Origin: an uncultured Bacteroidales bacterium
Lineage (GTDB): Bacteria > Bacteroidota > Bacteroidia > Bacteroidales > UBA932
Direction: 5' to 3'
DNA: 64,000 nucleotides
Assembly (NCBI GenBank): GCA_944323445.1
Contig: CALUSM010000008.1
Coordinates: 1-64,000 of the forward strand
Shown here one piece after another: positions 17,705-27,215 of this stretch; the stretch's first letter is position 1; each line of letters opens with the position of its first letter. The notes below the pieces were generated by a model, which was not told the DNA's origin, searched no databases, and worked only from the letters and a program-made list of their open reading frames with translations. Position numbers and translations under genes: made by a program.

Positions 17705-18136
17705 ATGACAGACGGAACAACTATCGAACAGCAGCTCCAGGCCCACGGCATCCACCCGACCGCGGCCCGCATCCTCGTACTCCAGAAACTCTCAGAGCTC
17801 ACCCATCCCGTATCCATGACCGAGCTGGAGACCGAGCTGGAGACCATGGACAAGTCCACGATATTCCGCACCCTCAACGTCCTGCTCGAACATCACGCGA
17901 TTCATTCGTTCGAGGACGGCAGCGGATCCACAAAATACGAGATATGCCGCTGCGAATCCACCGTCTGCCGGGTCGAAAACCGCCACATCCATTTCTACTG
18001 CGAGGAGTGCCGCCGGACATTCTGCATCGAGGACGTCAAGATACCCATAGTCGCTCTGCCGGAAGGTTATCACATCGAGACCATCAACTACACCGTCAAG
18101 GGTCTCTGCCCCGAGTGTTCCAGACGTCAGGCATAA
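17705..18136 (+). CDS. Fur-family transcriptional regulator (zinc-type candidate)
   Basis: 143 residues from the ATG at 17705; an in-frame ATG at 17627 would add an atypical tail. The winged helix spans about 10-85 (HGIHPTAARILVLQKL, STIFRTLNVLLEHHAI). The C-terminal half has metal ligands: CRCESTVC, then HIHFYCEECRRTFC and CPECSRR, i.e. two Cys pairs for a structural zinc plus His/Cys sensing residues. The gene is followed at 18254 by a zinc/cadmium-type ATPase, with a TGCAACC-GGTTGCA palindrome between them. Zinc homeostasis is therefore the likeliest role; a peroxide or iron sensor is possible. Confidence 0.9.
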   Translation: MTDGTTIEQQLQAHGIHPTAARILVLQKLSELTHPVSMTELETELETMDKSTIFRTLNVLLEHHAIHSFEDGSGSTKYEICRCESTVCRVENRHIHFYCEECRRTFCIEDVKIPIVALPEGYHIETINYTVKGLCPECSRRQA

Positions 18137-18158
18137 CCGCACGCCACAATACCGCACA

Positions 18159-18173
18159 TGCAACCCGGTTGCA
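18159..18173. promoter_or_regulatory. Candidate Fur-family operator
   Basis: TGCAACC and GGTTGCA form a perfect 7-bp inverted repeat around one C. It lies between the regulator stop and the P-type ATPase start; a half-site-like AGTTGCAT follows at about 18201. Binding by the neighbouring regulator is inferred. Confidence 0.45.
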
Positions 18174-18253
18174 AACTGACATCCGGCCCGCCCTCTGAAA
18201 CTTAGTTGCATCCCGGCATCCGTAATTTCGCACCATAAACAAAATGAAAGTTT

Positions 18254-20344
18254 ATGAGAGAACAGCAACAGCGTGCGATACCTCAGGGAAATGAGCTGCA
18301 GGCACAGCCGATACAAAGCGAAAACCAGCTGAAATCCGACGGCAAGGCTCACGGCAGCCACATCTGTCACCCCCATGAAGACACAGAAGGGCACAACAAC
18401 CACGAGCACAAGCACAAGCACGAGCATCACCGCCACGCCCACAGCAGCACGAAGCGGCAGATAACCCTCATCGCCGTCACAGCCGTCCTGCTCGCCGCAG
18501 CCGTCCTCATCGAGAGATACTGCGCCCTGCAGACCTGGCAGCTGCTCCTAGTCTACCTCGTCCCCTACCTACTCATCGGCACCGGCACCCTGAAAGAAGC
18601 GGCAGAAGGCATTGCCAGCGGGAATATCTTCAACGAGCACTTCCTCATGTCCCTGGCCACCATCGGTGCCCTCTGCATCGGCTTCCTGCCCGGAGCGGAG
18701 ACCGAATTCCCGGAAGCGGTCTTCGTCATGCTGTTCTTCGCAGTGGGCGAACTGTTCGAGAGTTACGCCGAGGGCCGGAGCCGCGACAGCATCTCGCACC
18801 TGATGGAAATCCGCCCGGACACAGCCGAGGTGGAGCGCGGCGGGCAGACCCGGACCGTCACTCCCGAAGAGGTCAGCATCGGAGAGGTCATCGTAGTCCG
18901 GCCCGGCGGGAAAATACCCCTCGACGGCACCGTCATCGAAGGCTCCTCCTCCCTCAACACCGTGGCCCTCACCGGCGAGAGCCTGCCCCGGGATGTCGAA
19001 AAAGGCGACGACGTGGCCTCCGGCTGCATCAACCTCTCCGGTGTCCTCCGCATCAGGACTACGAAAACCTTCGGCGAGAGCACCGTCTCGAAGATCATCC
19101 GGCTCGTGGAAAACGCCGACTCCCGCAAGTCCCGCAGCGAATCCTTCATCACCCGCTTCGCCCGCATCTACACCCCGATTGTGGTCTCCGCCGCCCTCCT
19201 GCTGGCATTCGTACCGCCGCTGCTGTCCGGAAACGGCTTCTCCGGCTTCTCAGCCTCCTTCGCCACCTGGCTCCACCGCGCCCTCATTTTCCTGGTGGTA
19301 TCCTGCCCCTGCGCCCTGGTAATCAGCGTTCCCCTCACCTTCTTCGGCGGTCTGGGCGGCGCCTCCCGCAGAGGCATCCTCATCAAAGGCAGCAGCTTCA
19401 TGGACTCCCTGGCAAATGTAGGGACAGTGGTATTCGACAAGACCGGCACCCTCACCCGAGGAGAATTCGCAGTGGAGGCCGTGCATCCGGAAAATCTCAC
19501 GGAGCACGAGCTCCTGCATCTGGCCGCCCACGTGGAGCATTTCTCCACCCATCCGATAGGCGAGGCCCTCAGGGCGGCATTCCCCAACGAGGCGACCGAC
19601 GGCTGCTCAGTCACGGACGTGGAGGAAATCGCCGGTCAGGGCATCAGGGCCAATGTGGAAGGCCGCACGGTCTGCGTAGGCAACGCCAGGATGATGGAGG
19701 CTGTCGGAGCGGCATGGCACGACTGTCACCGCACCGGCACCATCATCCACGTAGCGGTGGAGGGACAATACGCCGGGCACATCGTCATCAATGACAGGGT
19801 GAAGGAGGACAGCGCGGAGGCAATAGCGGCCCTCCGGCGGCTCGGGGTCGGAGATACCGTCATGCTGACCGGGGACAGGGAGGAAACGGCCCGCGACGTG
19901 GCCTCCAGGCTCGGAATCGGCTCCTACCGCGCCGGCCTGCTGCCAGCCGACAAGGTCCGGTGCCTGGAAGAACTGCTGGCCGCCAAGCCCCGCGGGACCA
20001 GCCTCGCCTTCGTCGGGGACGGCATCAACGACGCCCCGGTACTAAAGCGGGCCGATGTGGGCATCGCCATGGGCGGACTCGGCAGCGACGCCGCCATAGA
20101 GGCCGCCGACGTGGTGCTGATGGACGACCGTCCCACCAAGATCGCAACGGCCGTCTCCACCTCCCGCCGCACCCTCCGCATCGCCCGCCAGAACGTCTGG
20201 CTGGCCATCGGCATCAAGGCCGCCATCCTGCTCCTCGCAGCCATCGGCCTCGGCACTCTGTGGCTCGCCGTCTTCGCCGACGTCGGCGTCACCGTCCTGG
20301 CCGTCCTCAACGCCATGCGGGCCCTCCGCGTCCCGACACACTGA
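18254..20344 (+). CDS. zntA: Zinc/cadmium/lead-type P1B ATPase
   Basis: 696 residues. The first 75 residues are polar and His-rich (HEHKHKHEHHRHAHSS), a cytosolic metal-binding tail in place of the usual ferredoxin-like domain. Transport motif CPC is at 351-353, the phosphorylated Asp is D395 in DKTGTLTRGE, the nucleotide domain has TGDREETARDVA, and the hinge is VGDGINDAPVL. Near the C-terminus LAVFADVGVTVLAVLNAMR carries the Asp typical of the Zn/Cd/Pb (P1B-2) subgroup. The enzyme exports divalent soft metals across the inner membrane at the cost of ATP. It follows a Fur-family regulator. The 3' end runs into a degenerate tandem repeat. Confidence 0.93.
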   Translation: MREQQQRAIPQGNELQAQPIQSENQLKSDGKAHGSHICHPHEDTEGHNNHEHKHKHEHHRHAHSSTKRQITLIAVTAVLLAAAVLIERYCALQTWQLLLVYLVPYLLIGTGTLKEAAEGIASGNIFNEHFLMSLATIGALCIGFLPGAETEFPEAVFVMLFFAVGELFESYAEGRSRDSISHLMEIRPDTAEVERGGQTRTVTPEEVSIGEVIVVRPGGKIPLDGTVIEGSSSLNTVALTGESLPRDVEKGDDVASGCINLSGVLRIRTTKTFGESTVSKIIRLVENADSRKSRSESFITRFARIYTPIVVSAALLLAFVPPLLSGNGFSGFSASFATWLHRALIFLVVSCPCALVISVPLTFFGGLGGASRRGILIKGSSFMDSLANVGTVVFDKTGTLTRGEFAVEAVHPENLTEHELLHLAAHVEHFSTHPIGEALRAAFPNEATDGCSVTDVEEIAGQGIRANVEGRTVCVGNARMMEAVGAAWHDCHRTGTIIHVAVEGQYAGHIVINDRVKEDSAEAIAALRRLGVGDTVMLTGDREETARDVASRLGIGSYRAGLLPADKVRCLEELLAAKPRGTSLAFVGDGINDAPVLKRADVGIAMGGLGSDAAIEAADVVLMDDRPTKIATAVSTSRRTLRIARQNVWLAIGIKAAILLLAAIGLGTLWLAVFADVGVTVLAVLNAMRALRVPTH

Positions 20345-20472
20345 CAGACCGGCACTGTACTCCGCATCCCGGCATACCGACAGACCGGCGCAGCACTCAA
20401 CGTCCAGGCACACCGACGGACCTACGCAGTTCCAACGTCCCGACACACCGATGGACCAGCGCAGCACCTCGC
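20331..20472. repeat. Four degenerate 35-36-bp tandem repeats
   Basis: Units start at about 20331, 20367, 20403 and 20438, each near TCCCGACACACCGACGGACC. The first begins inside the last codons of the P-type ATPase gene and the last ends 37 bp before the left RAYT element. Confidence 0.7.
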
Positions 20473-20508
20473 CGCAATTCCCGAGACCGCCACAACCGCG
20501 TCCCTCCT

Positions 20509-20695
20509 ATTGTCACTATACATTTTCGTCATATTGTACATCCCTGTCTATCAGCCTTTTGCCAACATTCCAAAATGTTAGAACACCCCCAAATAGCCCA
20601 TTTAACCCGAATTTTTCCCCTTCTAACATTTTCTCATTTTCTCAAATTCCTAAATATCAACCACATTCATTTCAACTAAAATGTAAAGTGACAAT
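20509..20695. mobile_element. Palindrome-bordered element, left flank of RAYT-like gene 1
   Basis: 187-bp non-coding unit. The left border ATTGTCACTATACATTTT (from 20509) is the imperfect inverse of AAAATGTAAAGTGACAAT (ending 20695). An internal AACATT/AATGTT hairpin and a second TTCTAACATTTT copy give nested symmetry. It is paired with a similar element at 21869-22053 on the other side of the transposase gene. Confidence 0.75.
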
Positions 20696-20751
20696 TTGTT
20701 CTTGCTTTTCTCAACCCTTTCACCTTACTTTGTAAAAAATACTAGAAGCGT

Positions 20752-21669
20752 ATGATAGAGGCGAGCGATAAACTTTACCACATTGTCCTACATTCCAAAG
20801 AGAATGAAGTCATCTGCAGAAACGATCAGGACTACACAGCTCTCGAGAACTGCTTTGCACTGGCAATAATCAAATCCAAGGACATTCTTCCCGGATACTC
20901 CGTCATGTCCACCCATGCGCACACAGCCATGGTCAGCACAGACCCGCGAAAGAGCATCAAGAGGATAAAGCTGGCCTACACCCGTTACTTCAACAGCAAA
21001 TACGGCAGATCCGGCCCCCTGTTCGAGGACGACACCTACTGCGAACAAGTCAACGGTTACCTCAGACAGAGGATGCTGCTCAACTACATTCTGAGAAATC
21101 CGATACACCACGGTATCTGCGAGACCGCCTTCAGATACATGCATTCCTCCATCGGTGCATACTTCCAGCATGACAATACGGACTATTGCCAGGACAGCGG
21201 AAAAGTCCTTCTGATCAGAAAAGGTACGAAAAACGAGAGATACCCCGTGGACAGGCATGGCCGCATCCCGCTTAAATACTTTGTCAACGCAGGATGGACA
21301 GAGCATCTTTACCGGACCGAGAGAAGTTTTCTGAACAGCATGAACCGCTGGAATACTGAAGACTGGGAAAAAGAGCAGAAGAAAAAGTACCCTGAGGAAA
21401 GCCCTGTAACACTGCAATCCACAGAGCCAGGGTTCGCCAGATACCTCGATGAGATGAAAGCCTATGAACGCGGTTCATTCCAACCTCGCGTCACAGACCT
21501 GGAGATATGCAGACACATCGACCAGGTTATCCTGCCAGGAATGGGCATTACATCATATACATGCCTGGACAACCGACAAAAATACCAAGTTCTCGCATCT
21601 GTCACTCAACACTTCGGAGCACCGGATGCCCAGATACGCCGCTGCCTCAGATTGCCGGTCAAATTCTGA
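20752..21669 (+). CDS. RAYT-like (REP-associated, Y1 HUH) tyrosine transposase 1
   Basis: 305 residues. The Y1 transposase fold is recognisable: H55-A-H57 in VMSTHAHTAMV is the HUH metal motif, and Tyr112 in LLNYILRNPIHHG is the probable nucleophile (compare YIxxNPVRAG of RAYT proteins). RAYT enzymes cut single-stranded DNA at palindromic REP sequences. The C-terminal extension after about 150 (GRIPLKYFVNAGWTEHLYRTERSF) is shared with the second copy at 31590 and makes both longer than most RAYTs. Flanked on both sides by elements with CACTATACATTTTAGT-type borders. Confidence 0.85.
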   Translation: MIEASDKLYHIVLHSKENEVICRNDQDYTALENCFALAIIKSKDILPGYSVMSTHAHTAMVSTDPRKSIKRIKLAYTRYFNSKYGRSGPLFEDDTYCEQVNGYLRQRMLLNYILRNPIHHGICETAFRYMHSSIGAYFQHDNTDYCQDSGKVLLIRKGTKNERYPVDRHGRIPLKYFVNAGWTEHLYRTERSFLNSMNRWNTEDWEKEQKKKYPEESPVTLQSTEPGFARYLDEMKAYERGSFQPRVTDLEICRHIDQVILPGMGITSYTCLDNRQKYQVLASVTQHFGAPDAQIRRCLRLPVKF

Positions 21670-22217
21670 TTTCGCCAGCAGCCCGCACACACGGTATCTA
21701 TAGCATCTCCACACTCGCAGCACCATCAGCATCATTGCCGGCTTTGCAAATGACATCTCCGTCGACATCACGTCTGGCAACACTAGGCATCTCCCAAGCG
21801 CGACACCACATCTGGCAAGGCGCTCAAGACACGACATGACATCAAGGCCTTCAGCTCCTAAACACCTTATTGTCACTATACATTTTAGTCATGCACTAAA
21901 CCACACATTTTCCAGCTATTAGCATTTTCAGAAAATGTTAGAAGAGCCAAAATACAGCATTTCGGGCAGGATTTGACCCCTTCTTACATTTCTCGATTTA
22001 TGGAAAATCAAGGGAATCAAGCATTTGAAACACAACTAAAATGTATAGTGGCAGTCACGTAGCGGCAGTCGAGCCAATGGAGACGTCTACACCGATAGAA
22101 ACGTTCATACCTACATAGACCGGAATGGTTCTGATGCGTCGGAAGCGGGTTCTCTGCGTACTGCAAATAGAGACGGTTCTGCAGAGAATGGAAGGAGTAT
22201 CGGAAACGCAGCCCGTA
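21670..22217. other. Non-coding DNA around the right RAYT 1 element
   Basis: Besides the palindromic element at 21869-22053, the 548-bp gap holds low-complexity, CA-rich sequence (21690-21860) and about 160 bp before the GH20 stop with no gene or terminator that I can see. Confidence 0.5.
21869..22053. mobile_element. Palindrome-bordered element, right flank of RAYT-like gene 1
   Basis: 185 bp. ATTGTCACTATACATTTTAG (from 21869) and CTAAAATGTATAGTGGCA (ending 22053) share a perfect 16-bp inverted core, CACTATACATTTTAGT. Interior blocks AAAATGTTAGAA and CCCCTTCT match the left element in the same orientation, so the two elements appear as direct copies. Confidence 0.8.
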
Positions 22218-24269
22218 TCAGCGGACGACTATCTCGTCGGTGAAGACCCAGCCGCCGAACTGACCGGAGCGGGCCTGGACGCGGATGTAGCGGGCGGAGA
22301 CAGAGGCACCGGATACGTCGTGGATACCGGATGCAGCAGTGGATTCAGAGGAAACGGGGGAGACATCGCCGTCTGCACCGGCATCCGCATACCAGCCGTC
22401 AGTAACGAAGGTTACGCGGTCATCGCGGACCACCTCGCGGGTGATGCGCCGAAGCTCCACAAAACCAACCCCGTCCGAAGATGCGGAAATCACCACCTCT
22501 GCGGGCAGGAAGACCTCCGGACCGCATACCTGCATGAAGTCCAGCTCCACCGAGCGCACGTCCTGCTCCCGGCCTAAGTCCACGGTCACATCGAGCCGCC
22601 CCCGGGAGATGAAGCCCTGCCACCGGCCGTCCCCGTAGGTCCAGCCCCCGTGCAGCCCGTCTGTAAGAGCCGTATCCCCTCCTGCGGCATACGTGGAATT
22701 ATAAGGTGCATTGTAGATGACCTTGCAGCCCCGGGCCAGATGCTCCACCGGGGACTGAGCGGCGGGACGGTCCCCCACCTCGCGGGCCAGGTCGAAGACA
22801 TTGTACCCCTCGGCCTCCATCTGAGCACACAGGGAGAGCGCCCGCCGGTGGAAATCCTCATAGTCCCGGCCTGACGCAGGACTCCAGGCCACTTCGGAGA
22901 GGGCATAAAGCCTGGGGTAGATCATCAGCTCCGCGTGCTCCTCCGTCGGAATATACTCGCACCAGAGATTGGCCTGCACACCTATTATATTAGCCGCTTC
23001 GTCGGAAGACAGACCGGAGGGCACCGGTTCGAAAGAGTAGACCTTCGAAAGCGGAAGATAGCCGCCCATGGCTGCAGGCAAAGTGGACGGATCGTCCTGA
23101 TAAGTATCGAAATAGCAGTATGCTCCCGGGGTCATGACTGTACGGTTGCCTCCTCCGGCTGCCCGCGCCCCCTCGTCCACGCTCCTCCACGCCATCACGA
23201 CGGCAGCGGAATCAGCCCCTCCCTGCAGTATCTCATCCCATCCTACCGGGATCCGGCCGTGATCCTCTAAGAAACGTCCTATCCGTCTGATCATATAACT
23301 TTGAAGTTCGTCCACTCCGGCCAGTCCTTCCGCCTCCATGCGGGCCCGGCACAACGGACACTCCTCCCAGGATTTTTTGGAGGCTTCATCCCCTCCTATA
23401 TGAATGTACCGCGACGGGAATATTTCCATTATCTCCGTGAGAACGGCTTCGAGAAACTCAAATGTTTCCTCCTTTCCAATGCAGAAATCCGAGTGACGGT
23501 ACGGCTCCCCAGTGCACGAAAGCTCCGGATAGGCGGCCAGCACCTCCTCCGAATGTGAGGGCATCTCTATCTCCGGGACAATGGTAATAAAGCGTTCAGC
23601 CGCATATTCGACCAGCTCCCGCAGCTCTTCCTTGGTATAATATCCCCCGTAGGCTCCGGGTGTCCCCTCGGGCAGATACTTCCTCTCCCCGAACCACCAG
23701 TCCTTCCACAGCGCGCCGTCCCTCCAGGCGGCCAGGGACGTCAGGCGCGGATAGCTGTCAGTCTCCACCCTCCAGCCGGCGGCATCCGTAAGATGGAGGT
23801 GCAGGACATTGAGCTTGAGGCGGGCCATCGCGTCTATCTGCCGCTTAAGGTAATCAATGCTGAAAAAATGCCTGGACACATCCTGCATATAGCCTCTCCA
23901 CTGAAAACGGGGCCAGTCCTCTATCTCCACGCAGGGGACAGTACCCGTCTTCGGGTCCCGCAGCGCCCCGAGGGTCTGCATGGCGTAGAAGGCCCCGGCG
24001 CTGTCAACCGCCTCGACCCGCACTCCGGCAGGGGTCACATGAAGGCTGTAGGAGCCCGGTACGGCACCGGAACGGGGACATATCTGCACGTCAGGAGCGG
24101 TAGGAGAATCGGCAGGAGGGTCGTAAACGCCTGAAGTAAAATGAATTGAAACAGGGCGGGGAATAATGCGGTGTTCTCCGGCCTCCCAGGCGGCAAGACT
24201 GAAGGAACCGACGGCCAATACGGACAAAATGACTGAATAAAAGCGGGGAAGAATATTTCTATGACTCAT
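22218..24269 (-). CDS. GH20 beta-N-acetylhexosaminidase
   Basis: 683 residues with an N-terminal signal peptide (about 1-27). The GH20 N-terminal domain spans about 35-120, then the catalytic barrel with DVSRHFFSIDYLKRQID, HLHLTDAAGWR and the catalytic pair in HIGGDE at Asp294-Glu295; the conserved GYYTKEELRELV and PEIEMPSHSEE follow the family. Residues after about 530 form a C-terminal beta-sandwich like F5/8-type C modules. The enzyme removes terminal GlcNAc or GalNAc from glycans by substrate-assisted catalysis in the periplasm or on the cell surface. It stands alone, divergent from the TonB-dependent receptor; the S1 sulfatase at 8974 could act on related substrates. Confidence 0.95.
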   Translation of the reverse strand: MSHRNILPRFYSVILSVLAVGSFSLAAWEAGEHRIIPRPVSIHFTSGVYDPPADSPTAPDVQICPRSGAVPGSYSLHVTPAGVRVEAVDSAGAFYAMQTLGALRDPKTGTVPCVEIEDWPRFQWRGYMQDVSRHFFSIDYLKRQIDAMARLKLNVLHLHLTDAAGWRVETDSYPRLTSLAAWRDGALWKDWWFGERKYLPEGTPGAYGGYYTKEELRELVEYAAERFITIVPEIEMPSHSEEVLAAYPELSCTGEPYRHSDFCIGKEETFEFLEAVLTEIMEIFPSRYIHIGGDEASKKSWEECPLCRARMEAEGLAGVDELQSYMIRRIGRFLEDHGRIPVGWDEILQGGADSAAVVMAWRSVDEGARAAGGGNRTVMTPGAYCYFDTYQDDPSTLPAAMGGYLPLSKVYSFEPVPSGLSSDEAANIIGVQANLWCEYIPTEEHAELMIYPRLYALSEVAWSPASGRDYEDFHRRALSLCAQMEAEGYNVFDLAREVGDRPAAQSPVEHLARGCKVIYNAPYNSTYAAGGDTALTDGLHGGWTYGDGRWQGFISRGRLDVTVDLGREQDVRSVELDFMQVCGPEVFLPAEVVISASSDGVGFVELRRITREVVRDDRVTFVTDGWYADAGADGDVSPVSSESTAASGIHDVSGASVSARYIRVQARSGQFGGWVFTDEIVVR

Positions 24270-24348
24270 GGGCTCAGATAATGTTACGGTTCAAACCTCT
24301 AAGATATAACATATTGCCGTAACTGCTGCAACATCATTGAAACTTCTA

Positions 24349-24424
24349 TTACATTTCGGTAACACTGAGTAACATGAATTTAATCCGCCCGTATCATGGC
24401 TGAAACACCCTGGGCATACTTTTG
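24349..24424 (+). promoter_or_regulatory. Promoter region of the TonB receptor gene with TAACA repeats
   Basis: TACTTTTG (24417-24424) is a -7 box 22 bp before the ATG at 24447. Upstream, TTACA (24349), GTAACA (24359) and GTAACA (24369) repeat every 10-11 bp, i.e. on one face of the helix. This looks like an activator or repressor array; its protein is unknown. Confidence 0.5.
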
Positions 24425-24446
24425 CCGCCGTAAAACAGGAAAGCAT

Positions 24447-27176
24447 ATGAATAAATTTCTTCTAAAAGCAGTTTTCATCATCTCTACTTTCATTTTGTTA
24501 AGCAGCGCGACGGCGCTGGCCCAGACTGTCAAGGGCGTAGTCCGCGACAGTGAGACGGGAGAGCCGCTCGCAGGCGTAGTTGTCATGCTCGAAAGGGTTG
24601 CAGATGACCCTACCGCAAACATGACAGGCACGCAGACCGAGGCCGACGGGAGCTACATCCTCCAGATACCCGAAGGGATCGAGGGTGTCCTGGGCCTCTA
24701 TTTTATTAGTTACAACGACCTGAAGTCGCAGGTCATAAAGCTTGGAAAAGGCGATGAGCTCACCCTTGACTTCAACATGGTGTTTCAGTCGGAGACACTC
24801 GAGACAGCAGTCATCGTGGCGCGCAAGGACCCCGAGTCCGTCGGCGCCCTGATCAACGACCGCAAGGTGTCTGCCCAGGCCGTTGAGAACATAGGCGCCG
24901 CAGAGATATCGGCGAAAGGTCTGTCCAACGTGGCCGAGGCCGTGGAGACCATGAGCGGCGTATCGTTCAACAGCTCCGGCCAGCTCTTCGTCCGCGGACT
25001 CGGCGACCGCTACAGCCTTACTACCCTCAACGGACTGCCGGTAGCCTCCCCGAACCCGGACAACAAGCTCATCCCCCTGGACATCTTCTCCAGTTCGGTA
25101 CTCCAGAACATCACCGTAACCAAAGTCTACACCGCCACGAGCTTCGCCGATTACTCCGGAGCACATATCGACATAGCTACCAAGGAAAGCGTGGGAGAAA
25201 GCTTCGTATCAGTGGCTTTCGGTCTGGGCGGCGTCATCGGAACCACATTCGCCGACACCTATCGTCCCGACCGCAAGGGATGGCTGCTGAAGGACAACAA
25301 TCTTCCCAACAGCGTAAGGAGCATGAGCCTGCCCGATTTCCGCGAGTACATCAAGAACAACGACCCGTTCGGCACCTCGTTCGACATCCGCAAGTCGATG
25401 GCCCTGCCCGACATCTCCGGCTCGGTATCCGGAGGACGCACTTTCGGCCTCAGGAACGGAGACGAGCTCAGCCTCCTGGCCTCCGCCTCCATATCCTCCG
25501 GCAGCCAGAACATCTACGACGCCTACATCACCAACATCAATACCCAGGGCCAGCACATGGACGAGTTCACCTACAACGGCTACGAGCACAGACTCGACCT
25601 AACAGGCCTGCTGAGCCTCAACTATCTCTTCAAGAACAACGACAAGATAGGCTTCACCATGCTCTACGCCAAGAACGCCATGGAAGACTACAAGCTCCGC
25701 GACGGATATGATGCCGAGGACAACATGCTCCTTGGAAGCAACTCGATAGCCCATTCCTACTCCCTGTGGAACACACAGCTCGGCGGCTCGCACACCCTGC
25801 ACCGCAGCTGGAACCTCGACTGGAAGGTATCCTACGGCATGACCGACAGCAACGAGCCTGACCGCCGCCAGGTGATGTACCGCAAGGGCGAGGACGGCAG
25901 CCTGTCCCTCTTCAAGCTCAACCGCCAGGAGACCATGCGCTACTTCGGAGAGCTCTCCGAGCAGGAAATCGTAGGCGAGATCAAGCCCACCTTCCATTTC
26001 GGCGAGCAGAGCCGCCTCATCTTCGGAGCCGCCTACAAGGACAAGACCCGCGACTACAACTCGATGAGGTTCTACTACAACCTGACCGGCATCAACCCCG
26101 TCATCAGCGACATCTACACCCCCTCCTCCTTCCTCAACTCCCAGAGCATAGCCGACGGCCTCATCACCATCGACAGGGATGCCCAGCCCAAGAACAACTA
26201 CTACGCCGGGCACCGTATCCTGGCCGGCTTCGCAGAGGTGGAGTACTACCCTCTGACCGACCTGATGCTGGGCCTCGGAGTCCGCTACGAGTACTCGCAG
26301 CAGTGGGTGCAGTACTGGAACGATGCCTCCAGGGAAAGCATCTCCCGCCTCAACAAGGGCGACTTCTTCCCCGCCCTGAACGTGAAGTACACCTTGAAGA
26401 ACAAGCATACCTTCCGCTTCGCCTCCTCCATCACCGTGACCCGTCCCTCGTTCATCGAGATGGCCCCCTTCCTCTACAAAGAGTCCTACGGAAGCGCCGA
26501 ACTCCGCGGTAACGACCAACTGACCAACGGCTACAACTACAACTTCGACCTCAAGTACGAGTACTTCTCCACCAACAACAAGCACATGTTCTCGGTAGGT
26601 GTCTACTACAAGATCCTGAAAGACCCCATCGAGCGCGTGCAGGAGACCTCCGGCGGAGCTATCGTACACACCTTCAGGAACGCCGAGCAGGGTATGGCCG
26701 CCGGTCTCGAGGCCGAGTTCCGCACCCAGCCCTTCAGATACTTCACCGTGGGCGGCAACATCTCCCTGATGTATACCGACGTAACCCTCCTGGCCAACGG
26801 CGGCATCTACACCGACAGCCGCAGGGCGCTCCAGGGAGCCTCTCCCTACCTCGGCAACGCCTTCATCACCTACGCCCCCGAGTTCGGCGAGGAATCATCC
26901 CTGTCCGTCTCCCTGCTCTACAACGTCCAGGGCCCCCGCATCCAGGCAGTAGGTATCTACGGACTCGGCAACATCATGCAGGCCCCCATCCACACCATTG
27001 ACGCCAACATCGCTTACCAGATCACTAAGATCTGGAGCGTGGAGCTCTCCCTGACCAACCTGCTCGACTCCGAATACCGCTTCACCCAGAACGTACCCGA
27101 CCTCGGCTCTGACATGCTGACCGAGAGCTACAGGCTCGGCAGAGGCATAGGACTGGGAGTTAAACTTGATTTTTAA
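24447..27176 (+). CDS. TonB-dependent outer-membrane receptor with carboxypeptidase-like N-domain
   Basis: 909 residues from the ATG at 24447, which begins a clear signal peptide (MNKFLLKAVFIISTFILLSS) and lies just after a promoter box. Residues about 26-115 are a carboxypeptidase-regulatory-like domain (VKGVVRDSETGEPLAGVVV). The plug follows (VSAQAVENIGAAEIS, LFVRGLGDRYSLTTLNG), then a 22-strand barrel ending in GIGLGVKLDF with terminal Phe. Such receptors import ligands using TonB energy. The partner at 27216 is a beta-helix lipoprotein and not a SusD, so the ligand is probably not a polysaccharide. The substrate cannot be read from the sequence. Confidence 0.93.
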   Translation: MNKFLLKAVFIISTFILLSSATALAQTVKGVVRDSETGEPLAGVVVMLERVADDPTANMTGTQTEADGSYILQIPEGIEGVLGLYFISYNDLKSQVIKLGKGDELTLDFNMVFQSETLETAVIVARKDPESVGALINDRKVSAQAVENIGAAEISAKGLSNVAEAVETMSGVSFNSSGQLFVRGLGDRYSLTTLNGLPVASPNPDNKLIPLDIFSSSVLQNITVTKVYTATSFADYSGAHIDIATKESVGESFVSVAFGLGGVIGTTFADTYRPDRKGWLLKDNNLPNSVRSMSLPDFREYIKNNDPFGTSFDIRKSMALPDISGSVSGGRTFGLRNGDELSLLASASISSGSQNIYDAYITNINTQGQHMDEFTYNGYEHRLDLTGLLSLNYLFKNNDKIGFTMLYAKNAMEDYKLRDGYDAEDNMLLGSNSIAHSYSLWNTQLGGSHTLHRSWNLDWKVSYGMTDSNEPDRRQVMYRKGEDGSLSLFKLNRQETMRYFGELSEQEIVGEIKPTFHFGEQSRLIFGAAYKDKTRDYNSMRFYYNLTGINPVISDIYTPSSFLNSQSIADGLITIDRDAQPKNNYYAGHRILAGFAEVEYYPLTDLMLGLGVRYEYSQQWVQYWNDASRESISRLNKGDFFPALNVKYTLKNKHTFRFASSITVTRPSFIEMAPFLYKESYGSAELRGNDQLTNGYNYNFDLKYEYFSTNNKHMFSVGVYYKILKDPIERVQETSGGAIVHTFRNAEQGMAAGLEAEFRTQPFRYFTVGGNISLMYTDVTLLANGGIYTDSRRALQGASPYLGNAFITYAPEFGEESSLSVSLLYNVQGPRIQAVGIYGLGNIMQAPIHTIDANIAYQITKIWSVELSLTNLLDSEYRFTQNVPDLGSDMLTESYRLGRGIGLGVKLDF

Positions 27177-27215
27177 AAAAATTAAAATTTATAAACATTT
27201 CTAAATCTTTTAAAA

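Noticed and set aside
18199-18210. RAYT-type border near AGTTGCAT
   Set aside because: No matching inverted partner within 250 bp.
25599-26669. 356-codon open frame antisense to the TonB receptor
   Set aside because: Val/Glu/Gly-rich shadow with no domain; the receptor barrel is continuous on the plus strand.
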